A stretch of 64,000 bases of DNA, taken from contig JACJVW010000001.1 of assembly GCA_020637435.1 (NCBI GenBank), forward strand, positions 718,210-782,209. Direction: 5' to 3'. This DNA is from Candidatus Woesearchaeota archaeon. Its GTDB lineage: Archaea > Nanobdellota > Nanobdellia > Woesearchaeales > JACJVW01. Each line of letters starts with the position of its first letter. Within the stretch, counting starts at the first letter, position 1. The translations under genes were made by a program, and so were the position numbers. This document shows, piece by piece, positions 35,093-45,025 of the stretch. The notes under the pieces are model-generated. The model was not told the DNA's origin. It made no database searches and saw only the letters and a list, made by a program, of their open reading frames with translations.

Positions 35093-35749
35093 TTGAAAAC
35101 CTTTGTGGTCATCGCTGCATACAATGAACAGAAGCATATCGCTAGTGTGGTCTCCAGGGTCAAGAGACTCCTCAAAGATGTCATTGTCGTCGATGACGGA
35201 AGTCGTGACGAGACCTATGCGCTTGCACAGGATGCTGGGGCGCTCGTCCTTCGCCACATAATCAATCTGGGCAAGGGAGCCGCCATCAAGACCGGATGTG
35301 ATTACGCTCTAAAACAAGGGGCTGAAGCGCTCATCCTCGTCGATGCCGACGGCCAGCACGATCCAAAAGAGATCCCTCGTTTCATCGAGATGCTTAAAGA
35401 GAAGGACATAGTCTTTGGCTATCGCAATTTAACTAAAAACATGCCCTTCGTATTCTCGCTTGGCAATAGATCTATCAACTTAGTTACCTATCTGCTCTAT
35501 GGCATATACCTTAATGATACGCAATCAGGTTATCGGGCGCTCACTGCAGATACCTATCGAAAAGTGCGATGGCGCTCAACAAACTACTCTATGGAGAGTG
35601 AAATGGTGGCCAATGTAGGCAAGCATCATCTTAAATTTGGACAATTACGCATCCGCACAAAATACAACGACAAATACAAGGGAACGACCATGGTAACCGG
35701 CATAAAGATTGTGCTGGACATGCTATGGTGGAAAATCACCAGGTGGTAA
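35093..35749 (+). CDS. GT2 glycosyltransferase (dolichol-P-sugar synthase-like)
   Basis: The 218-residue enzyme has the GT-A motifs VIAAYNEQKHI, VVDDGSRDET and LVDADGQHDP (DxD) and lacks C-terminal membrane helices. It fits the DPM1-like group that loads a sugar on a polyprenyl phosphate. The start appears to be TTG at 35093; an ATTAATAAATCC TATA-like box lies about 30-40 bp upstream. The DUF2304 gene follows after 3 bases, a pairing often seen with such transferases. It is the first gene of the glycan island on the plus strand. Confidence 0.9.
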   Translation: MKTFVVIAAYNEQKHIASVVSRVKRLLKDVIVVDDGSRDETYALAQDAGALVLRHIINLGKGAAIKTGCDYALKQGAEALILVDADGQHDPKEIPRFIEMLKEKDIVFGYRNLTKNMPFVFSLGNRSINLVTYLLYGIYLNDTQSGYRALTADTYRKVRWRSTNYSMESEMVANVGKHHLKFGQLRIRTKYNDKYKGTTMVTGIKIVLDMLWWKITRW

Positions 35750-35752
35750 AAA

Positions 35753-36085
35753 ATGATACTAGGTATACAATTATTGGGTCTTCTATTCGCATTCATGATG
35801 CTGTACTTGACCTATCTATACTACAAACGTGAACAATATGAATTGAGGGGCCTCATCGTCTGGTCCCTCATCTGGATAGGCTTTGGCATCCTCGTCATGT
35901 TTCCTGCATCCGTCTATGGAGTCATGGAAGTACTCAACATTCAAAGAACAGTGGACTTCTTCGTCATAGGTGGTTTCCTTGTTTTCTCTACCATACTCTT
36001 CTATCTCTACATCATCACTAAAGAGACGCAGCGCAAGGTAGAGTCCCTGGTACGCCAGATTGCTATCGAAAAGAAGAAAAAATGA
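35753..36085 (+). CDS. DUF2304 membrane protein
   Basis: The 110-residue protein has three transmembrane helices and the DUF2304 pattern, with YYKREQYELRGLIVWSLIWIG, then MFPASVYGVMEVLNI and a Lys-rich C-terminus. DUF2304 proteins usually sit next to a GT2 enzyme and may anchor it or help to present its lipid product. The gene starts 3 bases after the GT2 stop and overlaps the following GT4 gene by 4 bases. Confidence 0.88.
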   Translation: MILGIQLLGLLFAFMMLYLTYLYYKREQYELRGLIVWSLIWIGFGILVMFPASVYGVMEVLNIQRTVDFFVIGGFLVFSTILFYLYIITKETQRKVESLVRQIAIEKKKK

Positions 36086-37233
36086 GAATTTGTTTTGTCA
36101 ATCCAACCCTGCTAATTAGGCGACCAATCGCTGAACTGGTAGGCAAGCTTGCACAAGAAAACGACACTGGCGTACTCGTCCCAAGACCGCTCTTTCGAAA
36201 AGTCAATACGGACTGGCACGCTAATGAACATCTGTCTCACGCAAAAATCTATTCCTACGCAGCAATCAACATCCCTTTCATCCGTTTTGAATGGCCTATC
36301 CCCATAAGTCCCTTCTACTTCATCCATCTCATTACCATCTACCGCAGATATGACGTTATCCATAGCTGGACTTACTTTTACCTAAGTTCAGTCTTTGTGG
36401 CCTTGGCGCGTCTTTGTATGGGCAAGAAATTGATTGTAAGCGCAGATACCCTTCCAGGCTATTCCTTCAACCCAGGCAAAACCACTACGGCATTATTTAA
36501 GATATACACCCGGGTATTCCGTGGCATAGTCTTTGGTCTTGCTGATAAAGTGCATCTCTACGGCAAATCCCTGCTTCGTTTCTCAAGAGTCATAAACGTC
36601 CCCACAAAGAGAATCTCTGTCATCCCCACAGGAATAAACCTTGATAAGTTCAAGTCTGCTAAACCGGCACCCCGAGGCAAACTCGGACTATCTAAGCAGG
36701 ATATCGTCTTCTGTTATGCTGGTCTTCTTGTGCCAAGAAAGGGCATTGACATCATCATAAACACCATCGACAAGCTTCGTCATGAAGGACTTCCTGCCAA
36801 AGCACTCATCATAGGTTCCATAATCGGCAACAGTCCTCACGAAAAAATGTACATCAACCTAGTAAAGGAAAAAGGACTGGAAAAAGATATCATATTCACC
36901 GGATGGAGAAAAGACATCCCGGAACTCTTCAAGGCAAGCGACGTGCTCTTCCTTCCCAGTAGGGGTGAGGGACTGCCGGGTATTGTCATGGAAGGCATGG
37001 CTTGCGGCCTTCCCGTGCTTTCAACAGACATTCCCTGCATCCCCGACTTAGTCCAAAACACCAGGAACGGATACCTCTGCAAACTTGACGACAAATTAGC
37101 ATTTCTTCAAGCTGCTAGAAAACTGGTGAACGATAAGAACAGTCGTCAGAATATGGGCAAAGAGTCCATCAAGCTCATAGAAGATTTCTCCTGGGAAAAC
37201 ATCCTACCAAGATATATGGAGATGTACAGATGA
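36082..37233 (+). CDS. GT4 glycosyltransferase
   Basis: The 383-residue GT-B enzyme has the GT4 C-terminal motif SRGEGLPGIVMEGMACGLP (E-x7-E) at about residues 293-311. Before it come VIPTGINLDKF and LVPRKGIDIII. It adds a sugar from a nucleotide donor to the growing glycan in the cytoplasm. The overlap with both neighbours (ATGA type) indicates translational coupling. Sugar specificity cannot be read. Confidence 0.9.
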   Translation: MRICFVNPTLLIRRPIAELVGKLAQENDTGVLVPRPLFRKVNTDWHANEHLSHAKIYSYAAINIPFIRFEWPIPISPFYFIHLITIYRRYDVIHSWTYFYLSSVFVALARLCMGKKLIVSADTLPGYSFNPGKTTTALFKIYTRVFRGIVFGLADKVHLYGKSLLRFSRVINVPTKRISVIPTGINLDKFKSAKPAPRGKLGLSKQDIVFCYAGLLVPRKGIDIIINTIDKLRHEGLPAKALIIGSIIGNSPHEKMYINLVKEKGLEKDIIFTGWRKDIPELFKASDVLFLPSRGEGLPGIVMEGMACGLPVLSTDIPCIPDLVQNTRNGYLCKLDDKLAFLQAARKLVNDKNSRQNMGKESIKLIEDFSWENILPRYMEMYR

Positions 37234-38306
37234 ATCCCCACCAAAAGCGAACCCTGCTCTTTGTCATCACCGGTCTAACGCAGGGCGGCGCTGAGCTCCA
37301 GCTCTACAATCTGGTAAAAGAACTAAGGAAGGAAAACAAAATAATTGTCCTCAACTTCTTTGGTGGCCACTACGTACAAGAAATTGCGAGCCTCGGAGTT
37401 AGTGTCATCACCTTCAAAATCAAGTCAAAGTGGTCAGCTCTTACTGCAGTGAACGCAACCATCAAGGTTATAGACAAGGAACGGCCCCATGTGGTCATGT
37501 CCCTCCTCCCGCACGCAAATATAGTAACAAAGCTAGCCATGCTCTTTACTTCTCACACCCCAAAGTACATTTATAGCATAAGGGCAAAAGAAATCAAGGA
37601 TATTTGGCAGCTCGTAGTGGAAAGACTACTTGACTTCACCGCGGACGCAATAACGACCAATGCAAAAGCCACGACTGACTATGTGCAAAAATATTTTCTC
37701 TTTCCAAAAAAGAAAATACACACTATCTGGAACGGCTACGAATTTGCAAAAGCCACGAAACAAAAAGACTTCTTCCCAAAGAGGAAAGTAATTCTTACCG
37801 TAGCAAACGACAAACCGCAAAAGGACTACGCGACCAATCTAAAAACTGCCTCATTGGTATGTGCACAACGTGACGATATAGTGTTTGCTTATGTAGGTGA
37901 CATAGCAGGCAATGCAGGATTCAAAAAAGAAATTGCCAAACTGAAGCTCAAAGACAAAGTGCACCTCCTCGGCAATCGTACTGATGTGCCAAACCTGATG
38001 GTCTCTTCAGATATCTTCTTTCTTCCCACACTCTACGAAGGCCAGAGCAATGTCCTCATAGAAGCAATGCACTACGGTCTGCCTATCGTAACCACCGACC
38101 TTGAAGAGAACCATGAAATCCTGGCGGGAGCGGCACTAACGACAAAAACTCGGGACTCTCAGGCAATGTCAAAAGCAATTCTTCGCTTGATTGATGACAA
38201 GAAACTCGCTAAAAATGTAATCCTCAAAGGAAAACAGCAGAGCAAACTCTTCTCACTTGAAAAGCTCGTACTTTCGTACAAGAAGCTACTTCGAAGTATC
38301 TATTAG
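37230..38306 (+). CDS. GT4 glycosyltransferase
   Basis: The 358-residue GT-B enzyme starts with LFVITGLTQGGAELQLYNL, a loop typical of this family, and has the donor-site motif LYEGQSNVLIEAMHYGLPIV (E-x7-E) near residues 270-290. It follows the other GT4 gene with a 4-base overlap. The end overlaps the convergent DUF362 gene by 21 bp. Confidence 0.9.
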   Translation: MNPHQKRTLLFVITGLTQGGAELQLYNLVKELRKENKIIVLNFFGGHYVQEIASLGVSVITFKIKSKWSALTAVNATIKVIDKERPHVVMSLLPHANIVTKLAMLFTSHTPKYIYSIRAKEIKDIWQLVVERLLDFTADAITTNAKATTDYVQKYFLFPKKKIHTIWNGYEFAKATKQKDFFPKRKVILTVANDKPQKDYATNLKTASLVCAQRDDIVFAYVGDIAGNAGFKKEIAKLKLKDKVHLLGNRTDVPNLMVSSDIFFLPTLYEGQSNVLIEAMHYGLPIVTTDLEENHEILAGAALTTKTRDSQAMSKAILRLIDDKKLAKNVILKGKQQSKLFSLEKLVLSYKKLLRSIY

Positions 38307-39680
38307 TTGCTTCTTCCAGTTATAGGGCGGGTCAAAATGATGATTCTTGTACTTCTGCTTCTCATCGACAATTTTCGGATTGCCCCCTAGGTCTTTTCTA
38401 AGCAGTCCATTCGTCACATGATTTACATGCTCATAGTTAAATCCCATAAGCTTCGTAGCTACATAATCCGTTGCGACAGGATTTCTGCTGGCGAGTATAA
38501 CCTTTGCGTTGATGGGTGACGGATTCAGTGGAGTATCTTTCTCTCCTGCGATAATCCCATCAATAACAGAAAGATACTTTCGCTGCTGAGTTGAATGCAT
38601 CTTTCCCTTCGCATCGGCATACAGCAAAATAGTATTCAAATCAAGAATAGTCCTCCAAAGTGTATCATTGCTTGGATTAGAACCCTTAAACGCAATATGC
38701 ACATACTTCTTTCGTACCTTCCTAAGCAGTACTCTGCCTACGCCATTAATGCGTGGTGCATCCCAGATTACCTTGATTATTTTATCGATAAGCGGTGCCT
38801 TCTTCTCATACTCATCAGTATTGATAGTATAATGTGGCATCCAGCTTCGCGGAGAAGTAATCCCAATCATATTCTTCAGGCTGACGGTAACCCCTGTCTT
38901 TTTGTGAGCCTTCATCTTAGGCACATTGATTATGCAGTCTGCGTCAAGTATTGTCTTTGCGATGCCGTAGATATGCTTCCCCTTCGCATGACAATGCAGC
39001 GGATTCTTCGCACTTCTCGCAAGCTGCGTAGAACGTATCTTCTTCCAATAATCAGGTACTTGTTCAAACTCGCTTTTCTCCTGCAAATCAACAACCACAA
39101 AATCTTCCTTCGTCTTGTGCAGCATCCAAAGGCCAAGCTCAAAATGCCCTACACGGAGTGCCATCGTCTTATCCAGCGACTCGTCTCGTAAATCAACAAT
39201 ATCGACGGGAACGCTATGCTCCTCACGTAAATACCTCACCGTATCAAGCATACCGTTCTTCTTTATCACATCGTGAAAATCAGTAATATCAATTGGACCA
39301 TCAGCAATAGTAATTCTGCCTCGCCCCTTTAGCGCAAGATACGCGTAATCAATTAATGGCCTGACAACTGAACCGTGGGTAACAGCGCTTTCAAACTGGC
39401 TCTTTGGCAAATTATGTGAATCAACTACAAGATTTGGTTTTATAACAACATTTTGCCCAGGTTTAATAATCTCCTTAAACGGATTCCAGTTATTCTTCCC
39501 ATAGTTGCGCTTATCTAGCCCCATATCATACAGACTCTTGCGCACTGCATCATAGACTTCATTCCCCTGTGCAGTCTCAGAAAAAGGATATTCTGGATAC
39601 TTCTTCGATGGATGAAATGGAGCTTCCTTCGGGTACAACTTCTTAGTATACGTAACAGCTACATGCGTAGAATTAATCAT
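38286..39680 (-). CDS. DUF362 family protein
   Basis: The 464-residue protein has the DUF362 features: VVIKPNLV near residue 80, a THGSVVRPLIDY segment, the ITIADGPI motif and, later, INVPKMKAHKKTGVTVSLKNMIG. Related proteins sometimes carry ferredoxin-type Cys clusters; none is seen here. The role is unknown, but such genes are often found in surface polysaccharide clusters. The ATG overlaps the stop of the CapK-like gene (ATGA), so the two are co-translated. Confidence 0.87.
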   Translation of the reverse strand: MINSTHVAVTYTKKLYPKEAPFHPSKKYPEYPFSETAQGNEVYDAVRKSLYDMGLDKRNYGKNNWNPFKEIIKPGQNVVIKPNLVVDSHNLPKSQFESAVTHGSVVRPLIDYAYLALKGRGRITIADGPIDITDFHDVIKKNGMLDTVRYLREEHSVPVDIVDLRDESLDKTMALRVGHFELGLWMLHKTKEDFVVVDLQEKSEFEQVPDYWKKIRSTQLARSAKNPLHCHAKGKHIYGIAKTILDADCIINVPKMKAHKKTGVTVSLKNMIGITSPRSWMPHYTINTDEYEKKAPLIDKIIKVIWDAPRINGVGRVLLRKVRKKYVHIAFKGSNPSNDTLWRTILDLNTILLYADAKGKMHSTQQRKYLSVIDGIIAGEKDTPLNPSPINAKVILASRNPVATDYVATKLMGFNYEHVNHVTNGLLRKDLGGNPKIVDEKQKYKNHHFDPPYNWKKQLIDTSK

Positions 39681-40963
39681 ATGCTCTTCACCTTTGATAT
39701 GACCGCGCGTACCTTTCCGCTGCGCGACCTCTTAAACTCCTTTACTTTCGCAATCGTAAAAGTAAAGTCCTTCCCAACAGTTTCCTGAATCCTTTTTCTC
39801 AGATCCTTTTCCACAGCATCATCATAGTCATCTCCTGGGATAACGCTGATATCCAATGCTCCTTTCGTATCCTGAATAACCTGATAATGGGCAACCTGCG
39901 GCGTTCTCTTAAACACGACCGTCCAAATCATGGGCGAATGATATCCGCCTTTCTTATCAACAACAAAATCATCGGTTCTTCCCTCAACAAGTTCCATCAT
40001 AGGAAGGCCTCGTCCGCATGAGCACACATGCTTACTGGGAATTCCGATATCGCCAATCTTATATCTGATAAATGGCATGGCATAATTGAACAGGTTGGTA
40101 TAGACTATCTCTCCTTTCTCGCCGTACTTGACAGGCCTGCCATCTGTATCAAGGAACTCCATGACCACACTGTCAACATCCATATGATATCCTTCATGCC
40201 GGGAGCATTCCCAAGCAGTCCTGTTCATTTCAAGGCAGCCGAATAAATCAATCATCTTAACACCAAAGGCCTCCTCTACCAGCTCCCTGGTCTTCGAATC
40301 AAGCAGCTCGCCAGTACCAAAAACCACTTCAGGTCGTATCTTTGGGTGTCTCTTCTTGCGAAGCTCATAAGCAAGTGCTTTGATGGATGAGGAATATCCG
40401 TCCAGAACTCGTGGCCGGACAGCTGCAATCTGTGGCAACACCTGTGAAATCGGCTTAAATGCATCAACATAATTTGGATTAAGAAAACCCATTTTCTGAA
40501 ACAGAAATTTCTTGTCATGCACATGGATGGGGTCTCCAAAAGTCAACCACCTGTCATGGAAACGCAAACCGTTCGCTATGTAAGAGCGCAAATTAATAGC
40601 TTTTGAAAAGTCATCAGCCCTTTCATCATACGCAATCTTTAATGGGATGCCCGTTGAACCACTCGTAGGGCTAACTATGCATTTGGATAAATCAGTTCCC
40701 TTAGACACAATCTCGTCAGGAAATGCGTTGCGCATATCCTCCTTTGTCGTAAGCGGAAGTTTCTGCAAATCATCCACTGTCCTGATATCCTTTGGAAGAA
40801 CACCTGCCTTCCGAAATTGCTTATGGTAAAATTTAACATTATGATAAGCAAAAGCAACAATCGCTCGAAGTCGTTTCTCCTGATAAGCAAGAAGCTTCTC
40901 TCTTGGCCACCACTGCCGTTGTCGGGCAAGATGAAGATGTCTGAATTTGTTTACTAGACTCAT
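39677..40963 (-). CDS. CapK/PaaK-like AMP-binding enzyme
   Basis: The 428-residue protein is like phenylacetate-CoA ligase (COG1541), used as CapK in capsule clusters. The AMP-binding loop SPTSGSTGIPLKI is at about residues 98-110, followed by FGTGELLDSKTRELVEEAFG, YGEKGEIVYTNL and FIRYKIGDIG. It has the C-terminal lid with SRSGKVRAVI. It probably activates a small acid and passes it to the glycan or a carrier. The start is ATG at 40963, because a TATA box at about 40993-41003 lies inside the longer frame that begins at TTG 41011. Confidence 0.88.
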   Translation of the reverse strand: MSLVNKFRHLHLARQRQWWPREKLLAYQEKRLRAIVAFAYHNVKFYHKQFRKAGVLPKDIRTVDDLQKLPLTTKEDMRNAFPDEIVSKGTDLSKCIVSPTSGSTGIPLKIAYDERADDFSKAINLRSYIANGLRFHDRWLTFGDPIHVHDKKFLFQKMGFLNPNYVDAFKPISQVLPQIAAVRPRVLDGYSSSIKALAYELRKKRHPKIRPEVVFGTGELLDSKTRELVEEAFGVKMIDLFGCLEMNRTAWECSRHEGYHMDVDSVVMEFLDTDGRPVKYGEKGEIVYTNLFNYAMPFIRYKIGDIGIPSKHVCSCGRGLPMMELVEGRTDDFVVDKKGGYHSPMIWTVVFKRTPQVAHYQVIQDTKGALDISVIPGDDYDDAVEKDLRKRIQETVGKDFTFTIAKVKEFKRSRSGKVRAVISKVKSI

Positions 40964-40992
40964 AGGTACAGCACTTTCGTAGGCGGAAATGC

Positions 40993-41003
40993 GCTTAAAT
41001 ACT
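40993..41003 (-). promoter_or_regulatory. TATA box of the CapK-like gene
   Basis: GTATTTAAGC on the minus strand, about 30-38 bp before the ATG at 40963, sets the start of the CapK-DUF362 transcript. The region 40964-41300 otherwise holds the hairpin element (41020-41145) and the asnB promoter. Confidence 0.55.
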
Positions 41004-41019
41004 TTACGCAATAAGGGAG

Positions 41020-41145
41020 CAGTTGTGCGAAGTCGAGAAATGTACGAAAAAGAGTTTTTTCAAATATGCCTCCCTTTACTGTCACCGTAGCAGGTAGTAC
41101 TGTGCATATTTGAAAAAAGAATCATTTCTTGACGTAGCACAACTG
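41020..41145. repeat. 126-bp hairpin element, copy A
   Basis: The outer arms are CAGTTGTGC and GCACAACTG. Further in, GTCGAGAAATG faces CATTTCTTGAC, and TTTTTTCAAATATGC faces GCATATTTGAAAAAA. The loop of about 34 bases differs from copy B. Within the middle arm a C-to-T change relative to copy B turns a G-C pair into a G-U pair, so pairing is kept in RNA. No open reading frame is convincing. Confidence 0.8.
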
Positions 41146-41300
41146 CCCTTATATCGAGGTTTAGTTGGCCAAGAAATACGCTCTTGATCAACAATGGTGC
41201 CTCCTTTGTTGCTAACCTTGTATGTCTGCAATAAAACTGCACCAAACCATAAAAATAATTTGCACAACTCTTATAAACGCCAAATCACGAACTAACGTCC

Positions 41301-43136
41301 ATGTGCGGAATCGCCGGGTGTAACTGGGAAGACAAGAAACTTATCATGCGCATGGCGGATATGCTGGAACACCGTGGACCCGATGGATTCGGCTATTTCA
41401 CGGACGACTATGTTTCTCTTGCGCATCGCAGGCTCGCTATTCTTGACCTCTCCGAAAAAGGCAAACAGCCGATGTCAGACGCTTCTGGCAGATACTGGAT
41501 TACCTACAACGGCGAAGTCTATAATTTCGCAGAAATTCGTGCTGAATTGGAAACTCACGGACACAGATTCGCTAGTGGCACGGATACAGAAGTCCTCATT
41601 TACGCTTATATGGAGTGGGGGCAGGACATGCTCTCCAAATTAAACGGCATGTTTGCCTTCTGCATCTACGATACCAAAGAAAAGGCATACTTCCTGGCGC
41701 GGGACCGGATGGGTATCAAACCGCTCTACTACCATCATGAAGCTGACCGGTTCGTATTCGCTAGTGAACTCAAATCAATTCTGGAGGCCGTACCAACCAA
41801 AATCATTAACAAACAGGCAATTAAGGATTATCTCACCTTTGGCTTCATCCAAAGCCCGGGAAGTATATTGCAAGAGGTCAAGACCCTGCGACCAGGCCAC
41901 TTACTTATGTACAAAAATGGACAACTAACCATTCAAAAATACTGGAGCCTTGACTACTCCAAAAAGTTGGAGAAATCTGAAGACTACTTTGAAAAGAAAA
42001 TTATGCAACATCTTGAGCAAAGCGTCGAACGAAGACTGGTAGCGGACGTCCCGGTTGGTTCGTTTCTTTCTGGGGGCATAGACAGCAGCGCCATCAGCAC
42101 ATTGCTCGCAAAGCGAAAAGACAATCTCAACACCTTCTCCGTAAGCTTTGACCATGAAGAATTCAATGAATCAGCTTATGCGCAAAGAGTTGCTGAAGAG
42201 ATAGGTTCCAACCACCATGAAGTCCAGTTCTCGGGTGAGCAAGTGACCAAGCTTATCCCAAAACTCGCATTCCTCTACGACGAGCCCTTCGCTGACCCCT
42301 CAATGATTCCCACGTACTTAGTTTCAAAAGTCGCAAAAGAGCACGTTACCGTCTCCCTTTCCGGTGACGGGGGGGATGAGTCATTTGCAGGATACTCACG
42401 TTACGCCTGGTTCAAAATGATGTCCTGGCATAAACATACTCCTGGTGCAATAAGCTCAGGTATTCTTTATCCAGCCGTAACTGCCGCACATCGAATTACC
42501 GGCTCCCATGCGTTTAAGAAGGGAAAAATTTTCTTTGAAGATGACCAAAATAAGGACCATGAAATCTATGCGAAGATCCTTGCCTACAGCACAAAAAGAC
42601 ACAGGGACAAGCTATCTTTACTGCAAAATAAAAACCCATATACCTCATTTGATGCACCTTTCAAAGAAGCACAAGGGGGAGACCGCTTGCTTAATTGCGA
42701 TGTGCAGCGGTATCTTCCCGACAATATTTTGGTTAAGCTTGATAGGGCGTCCATGGGTGTCGGTCTTGAAGGAAGAGTGCCGTTTCTTGACCACGAATTT
42801 ATGGAATTCTCTGCAAAGATTCCGTTCCGCTACAAACTCAAAGGCCTGCAGACCAAGAATATACTCAAGAAAGCACTGAAGAACACCTTACCAAAAGAAA
42901 TTATCTACCGGAAAAAACAGGGATTTGGTGTCCCGCTGAAACACTACTTCAAAGATGAACTCAAAGACTATCTTAGTCAGCGGCTTCTGGATAAAGATGC
43001 TAAATACGCAGAGTACGTCAATCAGGAAACCGTGCAAAAACTCTATGACCATCATCAATCTGGACGCGAAGATAACAACTACATACTCTTCAGCCTCCTC
43101 ATGCTTGAGGAGTGGTTCCAGAGGTGGGCAAAATGA
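41301..43136 (+). CDS. asnB: Asparagine synthase, glutamine-hydrolysing
   Basis: The 611-residue protein starts MCGIAGC, giving the amidotransferase Cys at residue 2. EHRGPDGFG and YNGEVYN mark the glutaminase domain. The synthetase domain has SGGIDSSAIS at about 257-266 and GRVPFLDHEFMEF. In the cytoplasm it would make asparagine from aspartate, but copies in surface-glycan clusters often amidate sugar acids or other acids. A CTTATAAACGCC TATA box at 41271-41281 indicates a leaderless mRNA. It overlaps the next glycosyltransferase gene by ATGA. Confidence 0.93.
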   Translation: MCGIAGCNWEDKKLIMRMADMLEHRGPDGFGYFTDDYVSLAHRRLAILDLSEKGKQPMSDASGRYWITYNGEVYNFAEIRAELETHGHRFASGTDTEVLIYAYMEWGQDMLSKLNGMFAFCIYDTKEKAYFLARDRMGIKPLYYHHEADRFVFASELKSILEAVPTKIINKQAIKDYLTFGFIQSPGSILQEVKTLRPGHLLMYKNGQLTIQKYWSLDYSKKLEKSEDYFEKKIMQHLEQSVERRLVADVPVGSFLSGGIDSSAISTLLAKRKDNLNTFSVSFDHEEFNESAYAQRVAEEIGSNHHEVQFSGEQVTKLIPKLAFLYDEPFADPSMIPTYLVSKVAKEHVTVSLSGDGGDESFAGYSRYAWFKMMSWHKHTPGAISSGILYPAVTAAHRITGSHAFKKGKIFFEDDQNKDHEIYAKILAYSTKRHRDKLSLLQNKNPYTSFDAPFKEAQGGDRLLNCDVQRYLPDNILVKLDRASMGVGLEGRVPFLDHEFMEFSAKIPFRYKLKGLQTKNILKKALKNTLPKEIIYRKKQGFGVPLKHYFKDELKDYLSQRLLDKDAKYAEYVNQETVQKLYDHHQSGREDNNYILFSLLMLEEWFQRWAK

Positions 43137-44203
43137 GCAAAGTCTGCATGGTCTCAACTTTTGCATATCCCCTATTCCTGGGCACGCAAGGTCTCTATGG
43201 CGGTGCAGAAGTGCAGATGGCTTTGCTGGCAAAAGAGCTAGGTAAGCACCACAAGGAACACGAGATACATATGCTCATAGCTGATGTCGGCCAAAAAAAG
43301 CACCTCGTCGTGGACAATGTCCACCTGCACACCTCGTTCACCCTAAACAAATCACTTTGGAACTATCTAAAAGCTCCCTTCAGTCTCTACAACAAACTAA
43401 AACAGGTTGACCCTGACATAGTCATCCAGCGCGCATACGGTGCTGAGACACTTATCTGCGGCTGGTACGCTAAAAGAAACAACAAGAAATTCATCTATGC
43501 AGTGGCTCATGACAATGACTACAAAGGCTGGCCAGGACTGCATGGCTTCCTCTTCAAATTAGGGTTTAAGTATGCGGACAAATACATTGTCCAAAGCGTT
43601 GAACAAGAACGCGCTCTAAAACCGAAAAACACAGAACTCATAAAAAAAGGAATAGCGCTTGGTACTCCCGCAAAGGGAAAATCATTTCTGTGGGTCGGAC
43701 GTTCAGTCGAATGGAAACAACCCATGCAGTTTCTTGATACAGCAGCTGCTCTTCCTGACCAGCATTTCACGATGGTCTGCCAACGCTCCAATGACCTGCT
43801 CCTCTTCAATCTGCTAAAAGAACGCGCGGCAACTCTTAACAATGTGCAGTTTTTTGAGAATGTTGCATATCCTGAGCTTGAACACATCTACACGCAAGCT
43901 AGAGCACTAATACTTACTTCAAAAAAAGAGGGTGACCTCCCGATGATTTGCCTTGAGGCGATGAGTCATAGCGTGCCAATAATCTCAACCGGCTGCAACC
44001 CTGATCAGGTATTTGATAAAAATGATTTTGGGATAGTCGAACCTGGCATGAAAGGGATGATCAATCTCTTAAGAAACATGTGCAATGACGACAAGTTGCA
44101 TGCTAATATGGCAAAAGCAGCCAAAGATTATGTGCAAAAGACCTATGCAATGAAAGACTGCGCAGATGCCTGGTCAAGAGTCATCTCCAATATCACATCG
44201 TGA
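43133..44203 (+). CDS. GT4 glycosyltransferase
   Basis: The 356-residue enzyme starts MSKVCMVSTFAYP. It has a Gly-rich donor-side segment YGGAEVQMALLAKEL and the GT4 motif KKEGDLPMICLEAMSHSVP (E-x7-E) near residue 265. The ATG overlaps the asnB stop. The longer frame starting at 43112 lies within asnB and is rejected. It converges with the methyltransferase gene, with an overlap of about 11 bp. Confidence 0.88.
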   Translation: MSKVCMVSTFAYPLFLGTQGLYGGAEVQMALLAKELGKHHKEHEIHMLIADVGQKKHLVVDNVHLHTSFTLNKSLWNYLKAPFSLYNKLKQVDPDIVIQRAYGAETLICGWYAKRNNKKFIYAVAHDNDYKGWPGLHGFLFKLGFKYADKYIVQSVEQERALKPKNTELIKKGIALGTPAKGKSFLWVGRSVEWKQPMQFLDTAAALPDQHFTMVCQRSNDLLLFNLLKERAATLNNVQFFENVAYPELEHIYTQARALILTSKKEGDLPMICLEAMSHSVPIISTGCNPDQVFDKNDFGIVEPGMKGMINLLRNMCNDDKLHANMAKAAKDYVQKTYAMKDCADAWSRVISNITS

Positions 44204-44903
44204 TGGTATAGATGCTCTTATGACCATTCGTAAGATTTCTGTTTAGCAGCATAAGCGGATTAAGAACCACTACGAGTATAGCGAGCATGCATACATGCAC
44301 CCATCCACGAACTGATTCTTTTCTATACCGTTTCAAATATCCCCAAAAGCTGCCGTAATGGTCAAGTCTTCGTATGCGCAGCTTATTGAGTTCAATAAAT
44401 AAACTAAAAGCCGAATGGAAAATGGGGTTGACATGATCTCCAAGCTTTGGGGGGTCAATAAACAACGTCGGATATCCGGTTATCAAGTTGTCCAGCCGTG
44501 CCATAAAAGAATGCAGGTTTGGTGTCGTAAGGATGCAAATGCCTTTTGGTGCCAGAAGTTTTCTGATGTTCGCAAGGAAATTATCAGTAGAGTACACATG
44601 TTCAAGCACTTCAATAGTGACGACCACATCAAACGGCTTTCCAAATCTCTTAAGTATTTTTGAGGCAAAGTCAGGCTTGTTAAAATCAGACCGCATAAAC
44701 GGAACTTCATCCTTTAGTTTGTAATCGGTATAATAGTCAACAGCAAAAATAGACGTATAACCCAAAGATAACAGTTGTTCCTCAAACGCTCCTTCTCCCG
44801 AACCCAGAATAAGTATGCGTGCATCCTTCGGTACCCGTTTGAAGTAATTCCTGACAACATAGGTATGCAGGCCAGGGTAGCTCATAGCTTGTATCTTTGC
44901 CAT
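44193..44903 (-). CDS. SAM-dependent methyltransferase
   Basis: The 236-residue protein has the SAM motif ILILGSGEGAFEEQLL near residues 29-44, FDVVVTIEVLEHV (motif IV-like) and ICILTTPNLHS. A hydrophobic segment near residues 205-222 may attach it to the membrane. It may methylate a sugar or lipid in the glycan pathway. A TTTTATATAG box at about 44928-44938 suggests a leaderless start at 44903. Confidence 0.85.
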   Translation of the reverse strand: MAKIQAMSYPGLHTYVVRNYFKRVPKDARILILGSGEGAFEEQLLSLGYTSIFAVDYYTDYKLKDEVPFMRSDFNKPDFASKILKRFGKPFDVVVTIEVLEHVYSTDNFLANIRKLLAPKGICILTTPNLHSFMARLDNLITGYPTLFIDPPKLGDHVNPIFHSAFSLFIELNKLRIRRLDHYGSFWGYLKRYRKESVRGWVHVCMLAILVVVLNPLMLLNRNLTNGHKSIYTITM

Positions 44904-45025
44904 TAAAAAGGAAGGCAGTAAGTGACTCTATATAAAATTAGGCGTTTAGATAGCATAAATCAACTATATGCTTCAGAACAAACCAGCATAAAATACTTAA
45001 AAACAATCCGACGCATAACTGTTTC

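Noticed and set aside
41020..41145. Insertion sequence with transposase
   Set aside because: No transposase frame and no clear target-site duplication; only a non-coding hairpin is visible.
41060..41267. Two short minus-strand frames of 61 codons
   Set aside because: They lie in and beside the hairpin element, overlap in different frames and have no promoter or ribosome site.
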